This document shows positions 10,626-20,727 of a DNA stretch of 64,000 nt, in pieces (the first letter of the stretch is position 1; each line of letters starts with the position of its first letter). The stretch comes from Bedellia somnulentella (Eukaryota; Arthropoda; Insecta; Lepidoptera; Bedelliidae). Made by a program: the position numbers and the translations under genes. The DNA lies in assembly GCA_963576735.1 (NCBI GenBank), contig OY755171.1, forward strand, positions 13,330,001-13,394,000. Reading direction: 5' to 3'. The notes beneath the pieces were generated by a model, which was not told the DNA's origin, searched no databases, and saw only the letters and a list, made by a program, of their open reading frames with translations.

Positions 10626-13600
10626 ATGGAATCTAACAACAGGAATAATGGAAGGAATTGCTTTGGAGAAGATCAATGTCTCATCGATGAGTATCTGGTC
10701 GACTTATGTATAGAGGCTGAAGAAAATATACGTAACCAGCTGAGTTTATCACCAATATATGACCGTTTCTATGATGCTGATTTGGTTGAACTTTGTATGG
10801 AAATCGAAAAAAGGTAAACTTCTTTATAATTATCTTCGACTTTAAGTTTTTGAAATGGTATTTATATTTACTTATGTTTTGTTTATCTTAATAGGGAAAT
10901 GGTACAAAATGGAGCAGGGTTAAAGCGTCTTCGTATAAACAGTGGAGAAGAAAATAAAGAAGATATGAAGAAACGTCGCCTTGATGAACCCTCTACATCA
11001 GCTGAAATCAACCCTACATCAGTTGATGCTAACTGTGAGATGAAGTTTTGTGAAGTATGTCATATTAACGTCAAAAAAAGGTATTTAAGCAATCATTTAA
11101 AGAGTAACTTACATAAAAATAATACGCAGAAAATTCATAATTTTTTTTCAAATGTTAAACTGATTGAAACTGCATTTGGTAAGAGAATTTATACTTATAG
11201 AATAACTTCACCTTCTTCTGAAACAGAATTTCTTACTATAGAGTCTTTTATAAACGCAATAACACATATATTATTACACTTATTTCATGAAAACGTACAG
11301 TCGCTTAAATCCTTTAAAGTAAATTTCATATTACATGCTATCTTTATACAACAAACCAAAGATTTAACTAATGCATTTGATTTTCAAACCACCAACTATA
11401 TTATTAATGAATCAGAAGATATTTCAATTTTCATTAATAAAATCAAAGATACTTTTGCTTGTAAAATAAGTGAATTTGAGAGAAAGGATAGTGGTTGGAG
11501 TCTTAAAAATCTCATTAGTATTGATATGAATATAAATAAATATAATCCTCTACGAGGATCTTCTTTTATAGATTTACCTCTTGATATTAAACTTAAAAAA
11601 GCTGTTATTAATGTAAAAAACAACGATATTTATTGTTTTAAATGGGCGATACTATCAGCTTTATACCCTGTGAACAAAAATAGCGATCGAGTGAGCTCCT
11701 ATGCAGACAAACAAACTTGTTTAAAATTTAATGGTGTAGAATTTCCCGTTAAATTAACAGACATAAACAAAATTGAAAAGTTGAATAATATAAGTGTTAA
11801 CGTTTTTGGACTAGAATATAATTCTTCAGCAAAAAAACATAATGTGGTAGGACCTTTATATTTCACTAAATGTAGAAAAGCAATCCATATAAATTTACTA
11901 TATACAACGGAAGGCAGTAATGGGCATTATAGTTATATTAAAAATTTATCCCGATTAGTAAGTAGTCAGCTTACTTTGAAAAATGGAGCCGTACACATAT
12001 GTGATGGATGCCTTTTGTACTTTTATACTAATGAAGCACTTGAAAATCATCATTTAAATGATTGTAAACATATACGTTGTGATCTTCCTACCCAGGGAAC
12101 ATTTAAGAAAAATAGATTTTTACAAAATGTCCCTAGTAACGAATTGTGTTTTGATAATTATGATAAAAAACTAAAAGTTCCGTTTATAATTTATGCTGAT
12201 TTTGAATCATTCCTAAGGCCAATCGAATCTTGTTCTAATAACCCAAACCTATCTTCCACTAGCAATGTTCAAAGACACGATGTTTATAGTTTTGGTTATT
12301 ATATGAAATGTTCATATAACCAAAGTTTATCCAAATATGTAACTTACACTGGAGAGGATTGTGCAAAAGTTTTCATGACATATTTGTATGAGGACATTAA
12401 AAATATAAGTACGAAATTGAGTTTTCAAAAGAGTCCCCACGAGCTTACCGAATCAAACATAAATTTAATTAATAGCACAAGTAACTGTCACATTTGTGAG
12501 TTAGAAATAACTTCAGAAAAGTATATAGATTATGATTGGCGAACAGGATCTTTCTTAGGTATATGTCACGAAAATTGTAGTAAACATTTTCATAAAGTTT
12601 CATTCATACCTATTGTGTTACATAACTTAAGTAACTATGATGCTCATTTCATAGTCCACGCATTAAATTTTAAAGAAGGTGATATACAAATTATACCTCA
12701 AAATAAGGAAAAGTATATTTCATTTTCTAAAGTCTTAAATATAAACGGAAAGCAAATAAGTTTAAGGTTTATCGATTCATTTAAATTTTTGGCAAGTAGC
12801 TTAAGTTCACTAGCAAATAATTTAAATAAAGAACAATTTGTTGAGCTTAAAAATGAGTATCCATTAGATGTAGATTTTAATTTATTAAGAAGAAAAGGTA
12901 TTTTCCCTTATGAATATGTAACTAATTTTGAAACTTTAAAATTGAAATCTTTACCAGATATTGAACATTTCTACAGTTCTCTTACCAATGCAAGTATAAC
13001 TTTAGATGAATATTCTCATGCTAATGCAGTTTGGGTTAACTTCAAATGTTGTACATTGAGTGATTACTCTAATTTATATTTGAAAACTGATGTTTTACTA
13101 CTATGTGACATATTTGAAAATTTTAGAAGTGTTTGTTTAAGCACATATAATTTAGATCCTGCTCATTATTATACCGCCCCCGGTCTAAGTTGGGATGCAA
13201 TGCTAAAATATACAGGAGTTCGACTTGAACTACTAACAGATTTTAATAAAATTGCTTTTGTAAAGAGCGGAATCAGAGGTGGAGTATCTCAATGTAGTAA
13301 TCGTTATGCTAAGGCTAATAACCCATATATGAAGAACTACAACAAAAACGAAGTCACATCCTATTTATGTTATTTAGATGCTAATAACTTGTACGGTTGG
13401 GCTATGTCTCAATATTTACCAGCTTCAGATTTTGAATGGGTAGACCCTAGCATAGATTTTAATTTATCAGACACGTCTAATATTGGGTATATATTAGAAG
13501 TAGACTTAGAGTACCCTGAAACTCTTCATGATTTACACTCAGATTTTCCTTTATGTCCTGAAAATATTTGTGTTGGTGAATGTAATGATAAGAAGCTTGT

Positions 13601-14594
13601 ATTAAATTTAAATAATAAAATTAAGTATGTAATACACTATAGAAATCTTTTACAATGTTTGGAAATGGGTATGCTTCTGAAAAAAGTGTATAGAGTTTTA
13701 AAATTTAAGCAGAGTCCGTGGTTAAAAGAATACATAAAATTAAATACTGATAAACGAATGCTAGCACGTTCAGATTTTGAAAAAGATTTCTATAAATTAA
13801 TGAACAATTCTATTTTTGGGAAGACAATGGAGAATATTGAAAAAAGAGTTAATGTTAAGATACTTACACACTGGGAAAATCATGGTAAAATTCAAGGAGC
13901 TCAAAGTATGATTGCGCGCCCTGAATTTCACAGCCTCTCAATATTCTCTGAAAGTCTCGTTGCAGTTCAATTACAAAAAACTAAATTATTTTATAACAAA
14001 CCCATTTATTTAGGTTTTTGTATTTTAGATATATCAAAAACTTTAATGTATAACTTTCATTATAAATATATGTGTAAAAAGTTTAGCAATTTAAAATTAT
14101 TATATACTGATACTGATAGTTTAGTTTACCAGATATTTTGTGCAGATTATTACAAAGAAATTCGGTCTGATCTTGTTCAATACTTTGACACTTCTGATTA
14201 TCCTGAGAATAATATTTATCAATTTCCACTAATCAATAAGAAAAAAATAGGATATTTCAAAGATGAGACTAATGGTCGAATTTTTAATGAATTTGTAGGT
14301 TTAAGATCAAAGATGTATGCAATGGACATTGATAACATGTCTGTGACTAAAGCCAAAGGTGTTAATAAAACTGTAACAAAGAGTTTGAAAATGGAAAATT
14401 ATAAATCTTGTTTGTTTAATAAAAATATTCAACATGCTGAGATGTATAGATTTAAGTCAATTAAACATGTAATTTTTACACAAAAAATTAATAAAATAAG
14501 TTTATCGTATAATGATACTAAACGTTATATTATACCTGATTCGACTGATACTTTAGCATGGGGGCACTATAGTATAAGACCAGAAGCGGTATAG
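10626..14594 (+). CDS. POLB: protein-primed family B DNA polymerase of the Polinton
   Basis: Exon 1 (10626-10813) and exon 2 (10895-14594) are joined across an 81-nt intron (GTAAAC..TTAATAG) to give 1,295 residues; exon 2 alone gives 1,231 from an internal ATG at 10899. The protein would replicate the element. Proofreading motifs are seen: DFE (ExoI, about D498), HNLSNYDAHF (ExoII, near 639) and YLKTD (ExoIII, D795). Polymerase motifs are also present: DANNLYGWAM (A, D891), NNSIFGK (B, near 1033) and YTDTDS (C, near 1133-1138). A C2H2-like finger (C115, C118, H130, H136) and a second Cys/His cluster precede the exonuclease domain. Exon 1 adds 63 acidic residues with a repeated D.(Y)LV(D/E)LC.E.E motif. 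No break is seen. AATAAA at 14649 is the likely poly(A) signal. The splice is inferred from frame and consensus. Confidence 0.93.
10814..10894 (+). other. predicted intron in POLB
   Basis: 81 nt, donor AAG|GTAAAC and acceptor TTTATCTTAATAG|GG. Removing it fuses EIEKR to EMVQNGAG without a frame change, and the small upstream frame stops exactly at the donor (TAA inside GTAAAC). Confidence 0.7.
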
Positions 14595-14648
14595 TTATTT
14601 AATTATTGTAACCTATTGTAAATTAAATGTTTGTTGTATACTTAAGCT

Positions 14649-14654
14649 AATAAA
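14649..14654 (+). terminator. poly(A) signal downstream of POLB
   Basis: AATAAA 55 bp after the polymerase stop codon, followed by a T-rich stretch, in the only sizeable gap (about 200 bp) before the ATPase gene. Confidence 0.55.
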
Positions 14655-14790
14655 CTGATTTGTAAACAAAAATATTTCTTTTCCTCATTTCCTTCATATA
14701 CACGCAAATTTTTTTTTATTAAACATTAATCGATCACCTCTCGAAAGCAATAAACGTAGTCTATTAAGTCAAAACATAAAGTAAAATAAA

Positions 14791-15426
14791 ATGTTTCATT
14801 TCCAACATCCTTTTACTTCAATTGTAGCTGGTCCAAGTAGTTGTGGAAAAACTGTTTTTGTCCATAATTTTTTAAAACACATGCATCACATATGTAATGT
14901 CGAATTCAAAAACATTGTTTGGTGTTATGATGAAATGCAACCATTGTATAACCTAAGTGGAGTGAAATATCATCAAGGTTTACCTGATTTAAATATGTTT
15001 GATGGAAAACTACCTCAGCTTATAATAGTTGATGATCTGATGAGAGAAACGGATGGTCGTATTGTAGATATTTTTACAAAAGGTAGTCATCACCGCAATC
15101 TAAGCATATTTTATATAACGCAGAATCTCTTTCATCAAGGTAAAGGACAACGTGATATTTCATTGAATTGTAACTACATTATTTATTTTAAAAATCCAAG
15201 AGACAAAACACAAGTTAGATACCTCGCTCGTCAACTATCACCTGAAAACCCCAAATTTGTTGAAGATGCTTACAAAGATGCAACGAGTCACCCATATGGT
15301 TATCTTATGATCGATTTAAAACAAAACACCAATGAATCGTTTAGATTTAAATCAAATATTTTTTTAAATGAATATACTATTTGTTACATACCTAAAAATA
15401 AATATAAAAGGAGTGGTATTCGATAA
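14791..15426 (+). CDS. ATP: FtsK/HerA-type packaging ATPase of the Polinton
   Basis: A 211-residue P-loop ATPase of the A32-like packaging family that pumps viral DNA into capsids. Walker A is GPSSCGKT at residues 14-21; Walker B is LIIVDD at 77-82; a TQN motif at about 110-112 fits the downstream sensor region. The length is usual for Polinton ATPases. It starts at the first ATG after POLB, preceded by about 200 bp that could hold its promoter. It is followed 20 bp later by the next frame in the same direction. No defects are visible. Confidence 0.88.
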   Translation: MFHFQHPFTSIVAGPSSCGKTVFVHNFLKHMHHICNVEFKNIVWCYDEMQPLYNLSGVKYHQGLPDLNMFDGKLPQLIIVDDLMRETDGRIVDIFTKGSHHRNLSIFYITQNLFHQGKGQRDISLNCNYIIYFKNPRDKTQVRYLARQLSPENPKFVEDAYKDATSHPYGYLMIDLKQNTNESFRFKSNIFLNEYTICYIPKNKYKRSGIR

Positions 15427-15446
15427 GAGTTTATCATTTTTAAAAT

Positions 15447-15773
15447 ATGAAAGCACGAGTAAGGACATATAAAAAGTTTATCCATGCACTACATTTATTG
15501 GAACCCAAATACCGCAAAGTATTGTTACAAGCCTGTTGTACTAAAAAAATAAATTGTATCTGTGAATGTATTTATAACATATTAAAAGGGAATATTCCTT
15601 TGAAGTCTGAAGTAAAAAAAAAACTTACTAAGTATAAAACTATACTCAGAAAACTAGTTAAAAGAGGAAAAAACATTTCAAGAAAACACATTTTGATACA
15701 AAAAGGTGGTGCATTTTTACCTATTATTTTCAGTTCCGTTTTATCATCAATATTAAAATCTTTTACATCCTAA
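15447..15773 (+). CDS. small basic protein with hydrophobic C-terminus
   Basis: 108 residues in two parts. The first ~80 are very rich in Lys and Arg with several Cys (ACCTKKINCICEC) and suit nucleic-acid binding. Then comes a glycine hinge and a hydrophobic amphipathic end (GGAFLPIIFSSVLSSILKSF). Virion core or membrane-active peptides of adenovirus-like elements have this look, so a packaged DNA-condensing or membrane-lytic protein is a reasonable inference, not a recognised match. It lies between ATPase and a 270-residue gene, with only 4 bp before the latter. Confidence 0.65.
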   Translation: MKARVRTYKKFIHALHLLEPKYRKVLLQACCTKKINCICECIYNILKGNIPLKSEVKKKLTKYKTILRKLVKRGKNISRKHILIQKGGAFLPIIFSSVLSSILKSFTS

Positions 15774-15777
15774 TAAA

Positions 15778-16590
15778 ATGGAAAATGCTAAAAAAATGAT
15801 ATTAGTCGAACCAGAAGTCATAGAAAAATTAAAAGCAGGAAGCAGTACTACTAATGTTAGTAATTTATCACTTCTTGATGAAGAAATGCATAAAATATTG
15901 AACAAAAAGATGGAAGACCGTGAAAAATGGTCACTTTATTTACAAACATTACAAAGGTATTTATACTTTATAAACAAAGAACGACAACCTGTAGAAATAC
16001 CGATTCTATCCTTAAACGAGCAGAATTGTATAGATAACCAAACAAAACCTGAGACTACCTCAGATACACCAGAAAAAAATGCTATGAAGAATCAGGAGAA
16101 AAATATTTTTGAAACTGAAAGATTGGATGGAAATGTAAACATTAGTACTAAATTAAAGAACTTATATGATAAGACTCAAATACTTCAGTTAATACCAAAA
16201 ACATATAAAATAAAGGGTGAATTGTTATTAGACGTTCTTTTAAATAATAAAGACAAGGTTACTTGGAATAAACAGGGAACAGTGTTTATCAATAATAAAG
16301 AAATTTATAAAAGTAATATAGTTGACTTAGTAAACGATGTGTTAAGACCACTTAAAAATAGCTCCCCTAGTGGATGGGTAGATTTTATTATACTTTTAAA
16401 AGATTTACAGGTACCTATGAGTTATATAGGAAATGCAAAGAGAGCAACTGTCATAAAGGTTTTAAACAGCACACCGGAAAGTGCACCTGAGGCGAACACC
16501 ACAAACAGTCTATGTTCTACACCCACTTCAGTAGACAAAGACATTAAAAGAGTCAAACGTACACACGATTGGAAAAAATGGACCCCTTAA
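15778..16590 (+). CDS. Polinton protein of unknown function, 270 residues
   Basis: A hydrophilic protein. The N-terminal ~100 residues include a probable helical or coiled segment (LLDEEMHKILNKKMEDREKW, then SLYLQTLQRYLYF). A polar linker (NQTKPETTSDTPEKNAMKNQ) follows. The folded part at about 125-220 has LPKT-like and GWVDFIILLKDL motifs. The C-terminus is basic (KRVKRTHDWKKW). I recall proteins of this layout next to the integrase in other animal Polintons, but none with a known function. Its end overlaps the integrase start by 13 bp. Virion or DNA-binding roles are possible. Confidence 0.75.
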   Translation: MENAKKMILVEPEVIEKLKAGSSTTNVSNLSLLDEEMHKILNKKMEDREKWSLYLQTLQRYLYFINKERQPVEIPILSLNEQNCIDNQTKPETTSDTPEKNAMKNQEKNIFETERLDGNVNISTKLKNLYDKTQILQLIPKTYKIKGELLLDVLLNNKDKVTWNKQGTVFINNKEIYKSNIVDLVNDVLRPLKNSSPSGWVDFIILLKDLQVPMSYIGNAKRATVIKVLNSTPESAPEANTTNSLCSTPTSVDKDIKRVKRTHDWKKWTP

Positions 16591-17666
16591 CAGAACTACA
16601 CAACATTTACTACAATATTTCTCATCCAGCTGGTTACAGCAGTTTAAATAAACTATATGTTACTATGAAAAATAAACTTAAGAAAAGTGAAATAAGAAAA
16701 TGGCTGCAGTCTCAAGAAACTTACACCTTACATAAACCAGTCCAACGTAGATTTTCAAGAAATAAATACATCTTATCGAACTGCAATGAATTATGGCAAG
16801 CTGATTTAAGTGATATGCGCTCATATAGTGAACAAAATGATGGATTTAAATATATATTATGTGTCATTGATGTTTTTAGTAAGTATGCTTTTGCGAGAGC
16901 TATAAAGAAAAAAGACTCTAAAACAATAAAAACGTCTTTTGCTGATATTTTTAAAGAAGCTCAAACAACCCCTACCCATATTCAAACCGATAAAGGTACT
17001 GAGTTTATTTCTAAAGATGTTCAAAAATATTTAAAAAGTTGTAATATTAACTACTATACAACAAATAATCCTGATATTAAAGCTAGTATTGTTGAAAGAT
17101 TTCAACGAACTCTTAAAATGAAAATGTGGCGATATTTTACTCATAAAAATACTAATAGATATATAGACATATTACATAATTTAATGTATTCGTATAATCA
17201 TAGTTACCATCGAAGTATTAAAATGTGCCCGTCTGACGTTAATTCGAATAATATCATGACTGTATGGCAAAACTTGTATGGTAAAAATGAAACACAAGAT
17301 AAAAAACTAGTTACAGTGTCTCGCTTAAAAGTTGGAGACTATGTTAAAATTGCTAAATATAAACACATTTTTCAAAAAGGTTATGAAACGAATTGGAGTG
17401 ATGAAATATTTATTATAACTTCTATTATCAAACGAACACCATGGGTTGTTTACACTATAAAAGATCTAAAAGATGAAGCGATAACGGGAACGTTTTATGA
17501 GAAAGAATTACAAAAAATATCTATGACTCCAAATGGAAAATTTAAAATAGATAAAATCTTATGCACTCGCAATTTTGGTAGCAGAAAAGAGTTGTTCGTT
17601 AAGTGGAAAGGTTATCCGAATAAATTTAATAGTTGGATATTAGCCTCTAGCTTGGAATCAATATGA
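16578..17666 (+). CDS. INT: retrovirus-type integrase with chromodomain
   Basis: 362 residues from the ATG at 16578. It inserts the linear element into chromosomes with a 6-bp staggered cut. The rve core has the catalytic triad D76 (WQADL), D138 (QTDKGTEF) and E173 (SIVERFQRTL), with 34 residues between the last two. The C-terminal ~41 residues form a chromodomain-like unit (KIDKILCTRNF, then KELFVKWKGYPNKFNSW), which in related elements is thought to steer insertion to modified histones. I could not place a clear zinc-binding HHCC domain in the N-terminal part. The stop overlaps the next start as ATGA. This type of protein is annotated in nematodes as F54H12.3-like. Confidence 0.92.
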   Translation: MDPLTELHNIYYNISHPAGYSSLNKLYVTMKNKLKKSEIRKWLQSQETYTLHKPVQRRFSRNKYILSNCNELWQADLSDMRSYSEQNDGFKYILCVIDVFSKYAFARAIKKKDSKTIKTSFADIFKEAQTTPTHIQTDKGTEFISKDVQKYLKSCNINYYTTNNPDIKASIVERFQRTLKMKMWRYFTHKNTNRYIDILHNLMYSYNHSYHRSIKMCPSDVNSNNIMTVWQNLYGKNETQDKKLVTVSRLKVGDYVKIAKYKHIFQKGYETNWSDEIFIITSIIKRTPWVVYTIKDLKDEAITGTFYEKELQKISMTPNGKFKIDKILCTRNFGSRKELFVKWKGYPNKFNSWILASSLESI

Positions 17667-18424
17667 GTCACGATAACTTTTATTTAACCTTACCTAGTAA
17701 TAGCTCAATGTTGTATTTCCCCGATAATAAAACATCGAATTTTTCAACGAAACTACCAAAATCAATTAAATTAGAAGGAGAGTGGGCGGTAGGTGTAGTA
17801 GAATTCCAGTACCCATGTACTATGTTCACAGTTCAAGAGAAAGAAAATATTATGTATATATCAAAAATAATGACAGTCCCAAATATGGAAACACCAACCT
17901 TAGTTACTTATAAAAGTCATATTCCACCATCTAGTTACGAAACAATTGATGATGTGTTAACTGTTCTAAACGCCAAGGAAAGTTTCAAGTTACGACATGA
18001 TAAGATAGCAAAATATGTAACTTTGACACAAGATAAAGACGAATTAGTTTCACTAAAATTTTCACCAAAATTAAGTTTGCAACTTGGGTTTGACCCCTTA
18101 ACTGATGTTGTTACAAAAAGAACTGGAAAATTCCCTGCTAACTTATACTTAGGGCTTCCATCACAGCTATATATTTATTGTGATATTATTGAACCTCAAA
18201 TTGTTGGTGATGTAATGTGTCCACTTTTAAGGATCGTTCCATTAGATCCTATCAAGTATGTTTATGGCTCGAACAAAATGCATATATTTTCACCACCACA
18301 CTACGTCCCTGTAATGCGTAGAGAGTTTGACACCATTGAAATAGATATTAGAACAAACATTGGTGAAAAAGTACCATTCCAGTTTGGTACTTCATATGTT
18401 AAACTACATTTTAGGCGTAAATAA
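17663..18424 (+). CDS. penton-like minor capsid protein
   Basis: 253 residues, predominantly beta-strand in appearance, with SNSSMLYFPDNKTSNFSTKL near the N-terminus followed by IKLEGEWAVGVVEFQYP. This conserved opening is found in proteins encoded next to the hexon-type protein in animal Polintons. By size and place I call it the single jelly-roll penton or minor capsid protein; the fold itself is inferred. Its ATG overlaps the integrase stop by 4 bp (ATGA), and the next gene begins 2 bp after its stop. An attachment or vertex role would fit the family. Confidence 0.65.
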   Translation: MSHDNFYLTLPSNSSMLYFPDNKTSNFSTKLPKSIKLEGEWAVGVVEFQYPCTMFTVQEKENIMYISKIMTVPNMETPTLVTYKSHIPPSSYETIDDVLTVLNAKESFKLRHDKIAKYVTLTQDKDELVSLKFSPKLSLQLGFDPLTDVVTKRTGKFPANLYLGLPSQLYIYCDIIEPQIVGDVMCPLLRIVPLDPIKYVYGSNKMHIFSPPHYVPVMRREFDTIEIDIRTNIGEKVPFQFGTSYVKLHFRRK

Positions 18425-18426
18425 TA

Positions 18427-18876
18427 ATGTATCCGAAATTTGAAAATAACATTTGTCCATATGAAAGTTACTATACACATCAAGCTGGTTCTGGTATAGG
18501 GGTTATTTACAAAGGTGTAGCTCACCAACGGGGTCATGGGATCGGTAGTTTTTTGGGGGGATTATTTAGATCAGTTTTACCTCTTCTTTCAAGTGGTGCA
18601 AAAGTAGTAGGTAAAGAAGCCTTGAAATCTGGAGTTGGATTGTTATCTGATATGGTCAAAGCACGACCTTTGGAAGAATCTTTAAATAATCGGTTTCAAG
18701 AAGCAACAGCTAATCTTAAACGAAAAGCAGATGGAAAAATCGGTCGTGTATTGGGAGGTTCAGGACTTAAAAATAAGAAACGTAACAATCGAAACCTCAG
18801 TCGCTCTAAAAACACTCAACAAGTAACATCAAAAAACATTGGGGATAAACAATATAGTGATATATTTACAAATTAA
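18427..18876 (+). CDS. adenovirus core protein X-like / membrane-active virion protein
   Basis: 149 residues. A Gly-rich N-terminal part (GSGIGVIYKGVAHQRGHGIG) is followed by SFLGGLFRSVLPLLSSGAKV and VGKEALKSGVGLLSDMV, an amphipathic helical stretch at about residues 40-75. A basic tail (LKNKKRNNRNLSRSKNTQ) ends the protein. In adintoviruses a protein with this arrangement has been likened to adenovirus core protein X, and parts recall pVI-type lytic helices. It sits between the two capsid genes, with 2 bp gaps on both sides. The role in condensing DNA or breaching membranes is inferred from that resemblance. Confidence 0.65.
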   Translation: MYPKFENNICPYESYYTHQAGSGIGVIYKGVAHQRGHGIGSFLGGLFRSVLPLLSSGAKVVGKEALKSGVGLLSDMVKARPLEESLNNRFQEATANLKRKADGKIGRVLGGSGLKNKKRNNRNLSRSKNTQQVTSKNIGDKQYSDIFTN

Positions 18877-18878
18877 TA

Positions 18879-20192
18879 ATGTCATATTTACATCATCACT
18901 CTTGTGAATGTGCTAAGTCAGAATTAGATATATTTGCGTTACCGTCTACCCAAACAAGTATAGAAAGTGGTCAATGGATAAATTATAAGCCGATTTCATC
19001 CATGAGTGATGATGGTCCAATAGAGTTTCAAATACCAGGATCGGGTGATGACTACATAGATTTATCACATACATTAATTTATGTTAAAGCAAAAGTTATT
19101 AATTCTGATATGACATTTCTCACAGAAGATACTATTGTTGCCCCAGTCAACAACTGGCTTCATTCTTTATTTAGTCAACTTGATGTTTACCTTAACCAAA
19201 AGCTTATATCTCCACCAAATAACACTTATGGATATCGTTCGTACATAGAAACGTTGTTAAATTATGCGCCTGCTGCTAAAAATTCACATCTGAGGTGTGG
19301 GTTGTTGTATGAAGATACAGCTGGGAAAATGAATGCAACTGATGAAACAAACGTTGGGTTTAAAGAACGACAGAAATTTGTTAAAAACAGTAAGGAAGTT
19401 GAAATGATTGGTCATCTTCATGGGGACATATTTAATCAAGAAAAGTTTTTGATTAACGGCGTAGAAATGTGTGTAAAGTTAGTTCGATCGAGAGATTCCT
19501 TTAATCTCATATCTTCGTCAAATGATGTTAAGTTAAAGGTAACTTTGTTAGATGCCACTTTGATGATTCGGAAAGCTCGTATTAATCCAAGTGTACTATT
19601 AGCCCATCAGAAAGTGTTATCTTCTACTACTGCTAAATACCCAATTACACGAGCAGAAGTTAAGGTTTTAACCATACCAGCTGGTATTCAGGGAAAAACA
19701 TTAGATAATATTTTCTTAGGACAAGTACCAAAAAGATGTATTATTGGTTTTGTAGATAATACTGCATTTAATGGTAGTTTTATAAAGAATCCTTATGATT
19801 TTAACAATTATGGTATTAATACATTCAGTTTGTATATAGATGGAATCCAAATACCTTCTAAAGCATTACAACCTATCTTTAGCAACAATTTGTATACTGC
19901 AGCCTATCATACACTATTTTCCGGTACTGGCATTCATTTTCTTAATGAAGGAAATGGTATATCAAGGGAGCAGTATCCTTATGGTTACTGCTTGATGGCA
20001 TTTGATTTAACACCTGACTTATCAGCCAATTCTAGTGGTCATTGGAATCTCATAAAACATGGTAGTGTAAGATTGGAAGTAAGGTTTGAGAATGCTCTAA
20101 CAGAAACTGTGAATTGTATTGTATATGCTGAGTTTGATAATATAATTGAAATAGATAAAAATAGAAACGTTAGTGTTGACTTTAGCAGTTAG
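18879..20192 (+). CDS. hexon-like major capsid protein (F54H12.2 type)
   Basis: 437 residues. The N-terminal part (HSCECAKSELDIFALPSTQT, then GPIEFQIPGSGDDYIDLSHT) is the hallmark of the widespread F54H12.2-like proteins of animal Polintons. I take these to be the double jelly-roll major capsid protein because of their length, beta-rich make-up and place beside the protease. The frame is complete and shows no disruption. It would form the pseudo-hexagonal capsomers of the particle. It is followed after 40 bp by the protease gene. Confidence 0.8.
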   Translation: MSYLHHHSCECAKSELDIFALPSTQTSIESGQWINYKPISSMSDDGPIEFQIPGSGDDYIDLSHTLIYVKAKVINSDMTFLTEDTIVAPVNNWLHSLFSQLDVYLNQKLISPPNNTYGYRSYIETLLNYAPAAKNSHLRCGLLYEDTAGKMNATDETNVGFKERQKFVKNSKEVEMIGHLHGDIFNQEKFLINGVEMCVKLVRSRDSFNLISSSNDVKLKVTLLDATLMIRKARINPSVLLAHQKVLSSTTAKYPITRAEVKVLTIPAGIQGKTLDNIFLGQVPKRCIIGFVDNTAFNGSFIKNPYDFNNYGINTFSLYIDGIQIPSKALQPIFSNNLYTAAYHTLFSGTGIHFLNEGNGISREQYPYGYCLMAFDLTPDLSANSSGHWNLIKHGSVRLEVRFENALTETVNCIVYAEFDNIIEIDKNRNVSVDFSS

Positions 20193-20232
20193 TTTATATA
20201 TAATTTAGTAATATTTGAATTTTCATTAGTTT

Positions 20233-20727
20233 ATGAACACATTGTTAGGTGCATGTATGTTAACGATGAATAGTTTACAAATAGGATATTATTTGAAACA
20301 AATTAATAACTCTTTAGAATATAACGTGTTTGCTGCAAACCAATTACCTATTCATATAAGTAAACCTATATACTTAATCAGTAATTTAGATCCAGATTCT
20401 AAGCCAGGATCTCATTGGATTGCAATTTGTGTGGATAGTAATGGTATTGGCGAGTACTTCGATACTTTTGGACGCAAACCAGGGAACCCTCATTTATCAT
20501 TTTTGAGGAGGAACACTACTAAATGGTTTTACAACTCAAAAGTTATTCAAAATGTTTTTTCATCTGTTTGTGGACAATATTGTTTGCTATATCTTTATTT
20601 AAAAATAAGAGGTATGAAATTATTTGATTTTGTAGAAATGTTTAGTAACAGAACTTACAAAAATGATTTGTTGTTACAAAAAATGTTTAATGTATTTTTA
20701 GTGACTAACAATAATTTAATTGTGTAA
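20233..20727 (+). CDS. PRO: adenain-type maturation cysteine protease
   Basis: 164 residues. Catalytic residues in the adenovirus protease order are visible: His61 in GSHWIAI, an acidic residue in EYFDTFG (E74 or D77), Gln106 and Cys113 in QNVFSSVCGQYC. The Gln-to-Cys spacing of seven matches adenain. The enzyme would cleave capsid and core precursors during particle maturation. The protein is shorter than the ~200 residues of adenovirus proteases but normal for Polintons. The stop codon overlaps a poly(A) signal (AATAAA at 20726). The right-arm inverted-repeat gene converges on it. Confidence 0.9.
   Translation: MNTLLGACMLTMNSLQIGYYLKQINNSLEYNVFAANQLPIHISKPIYLISNLDPDSKPGSHWIAICVDSNGIGEYFDTFGRKPGNPHLSFLRRNTTKWFYNSKVIQNVFSSVCGQYCLLYLYLKIRGMKLFDFVEMFSNRTYKNDLLLQKMFNVFLVTNNNLIV

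Noticed and set aside
11396..11623. Minus-strand frame within the polymerase gene
   Set aside because: Shadow of the polymerase coding strand.
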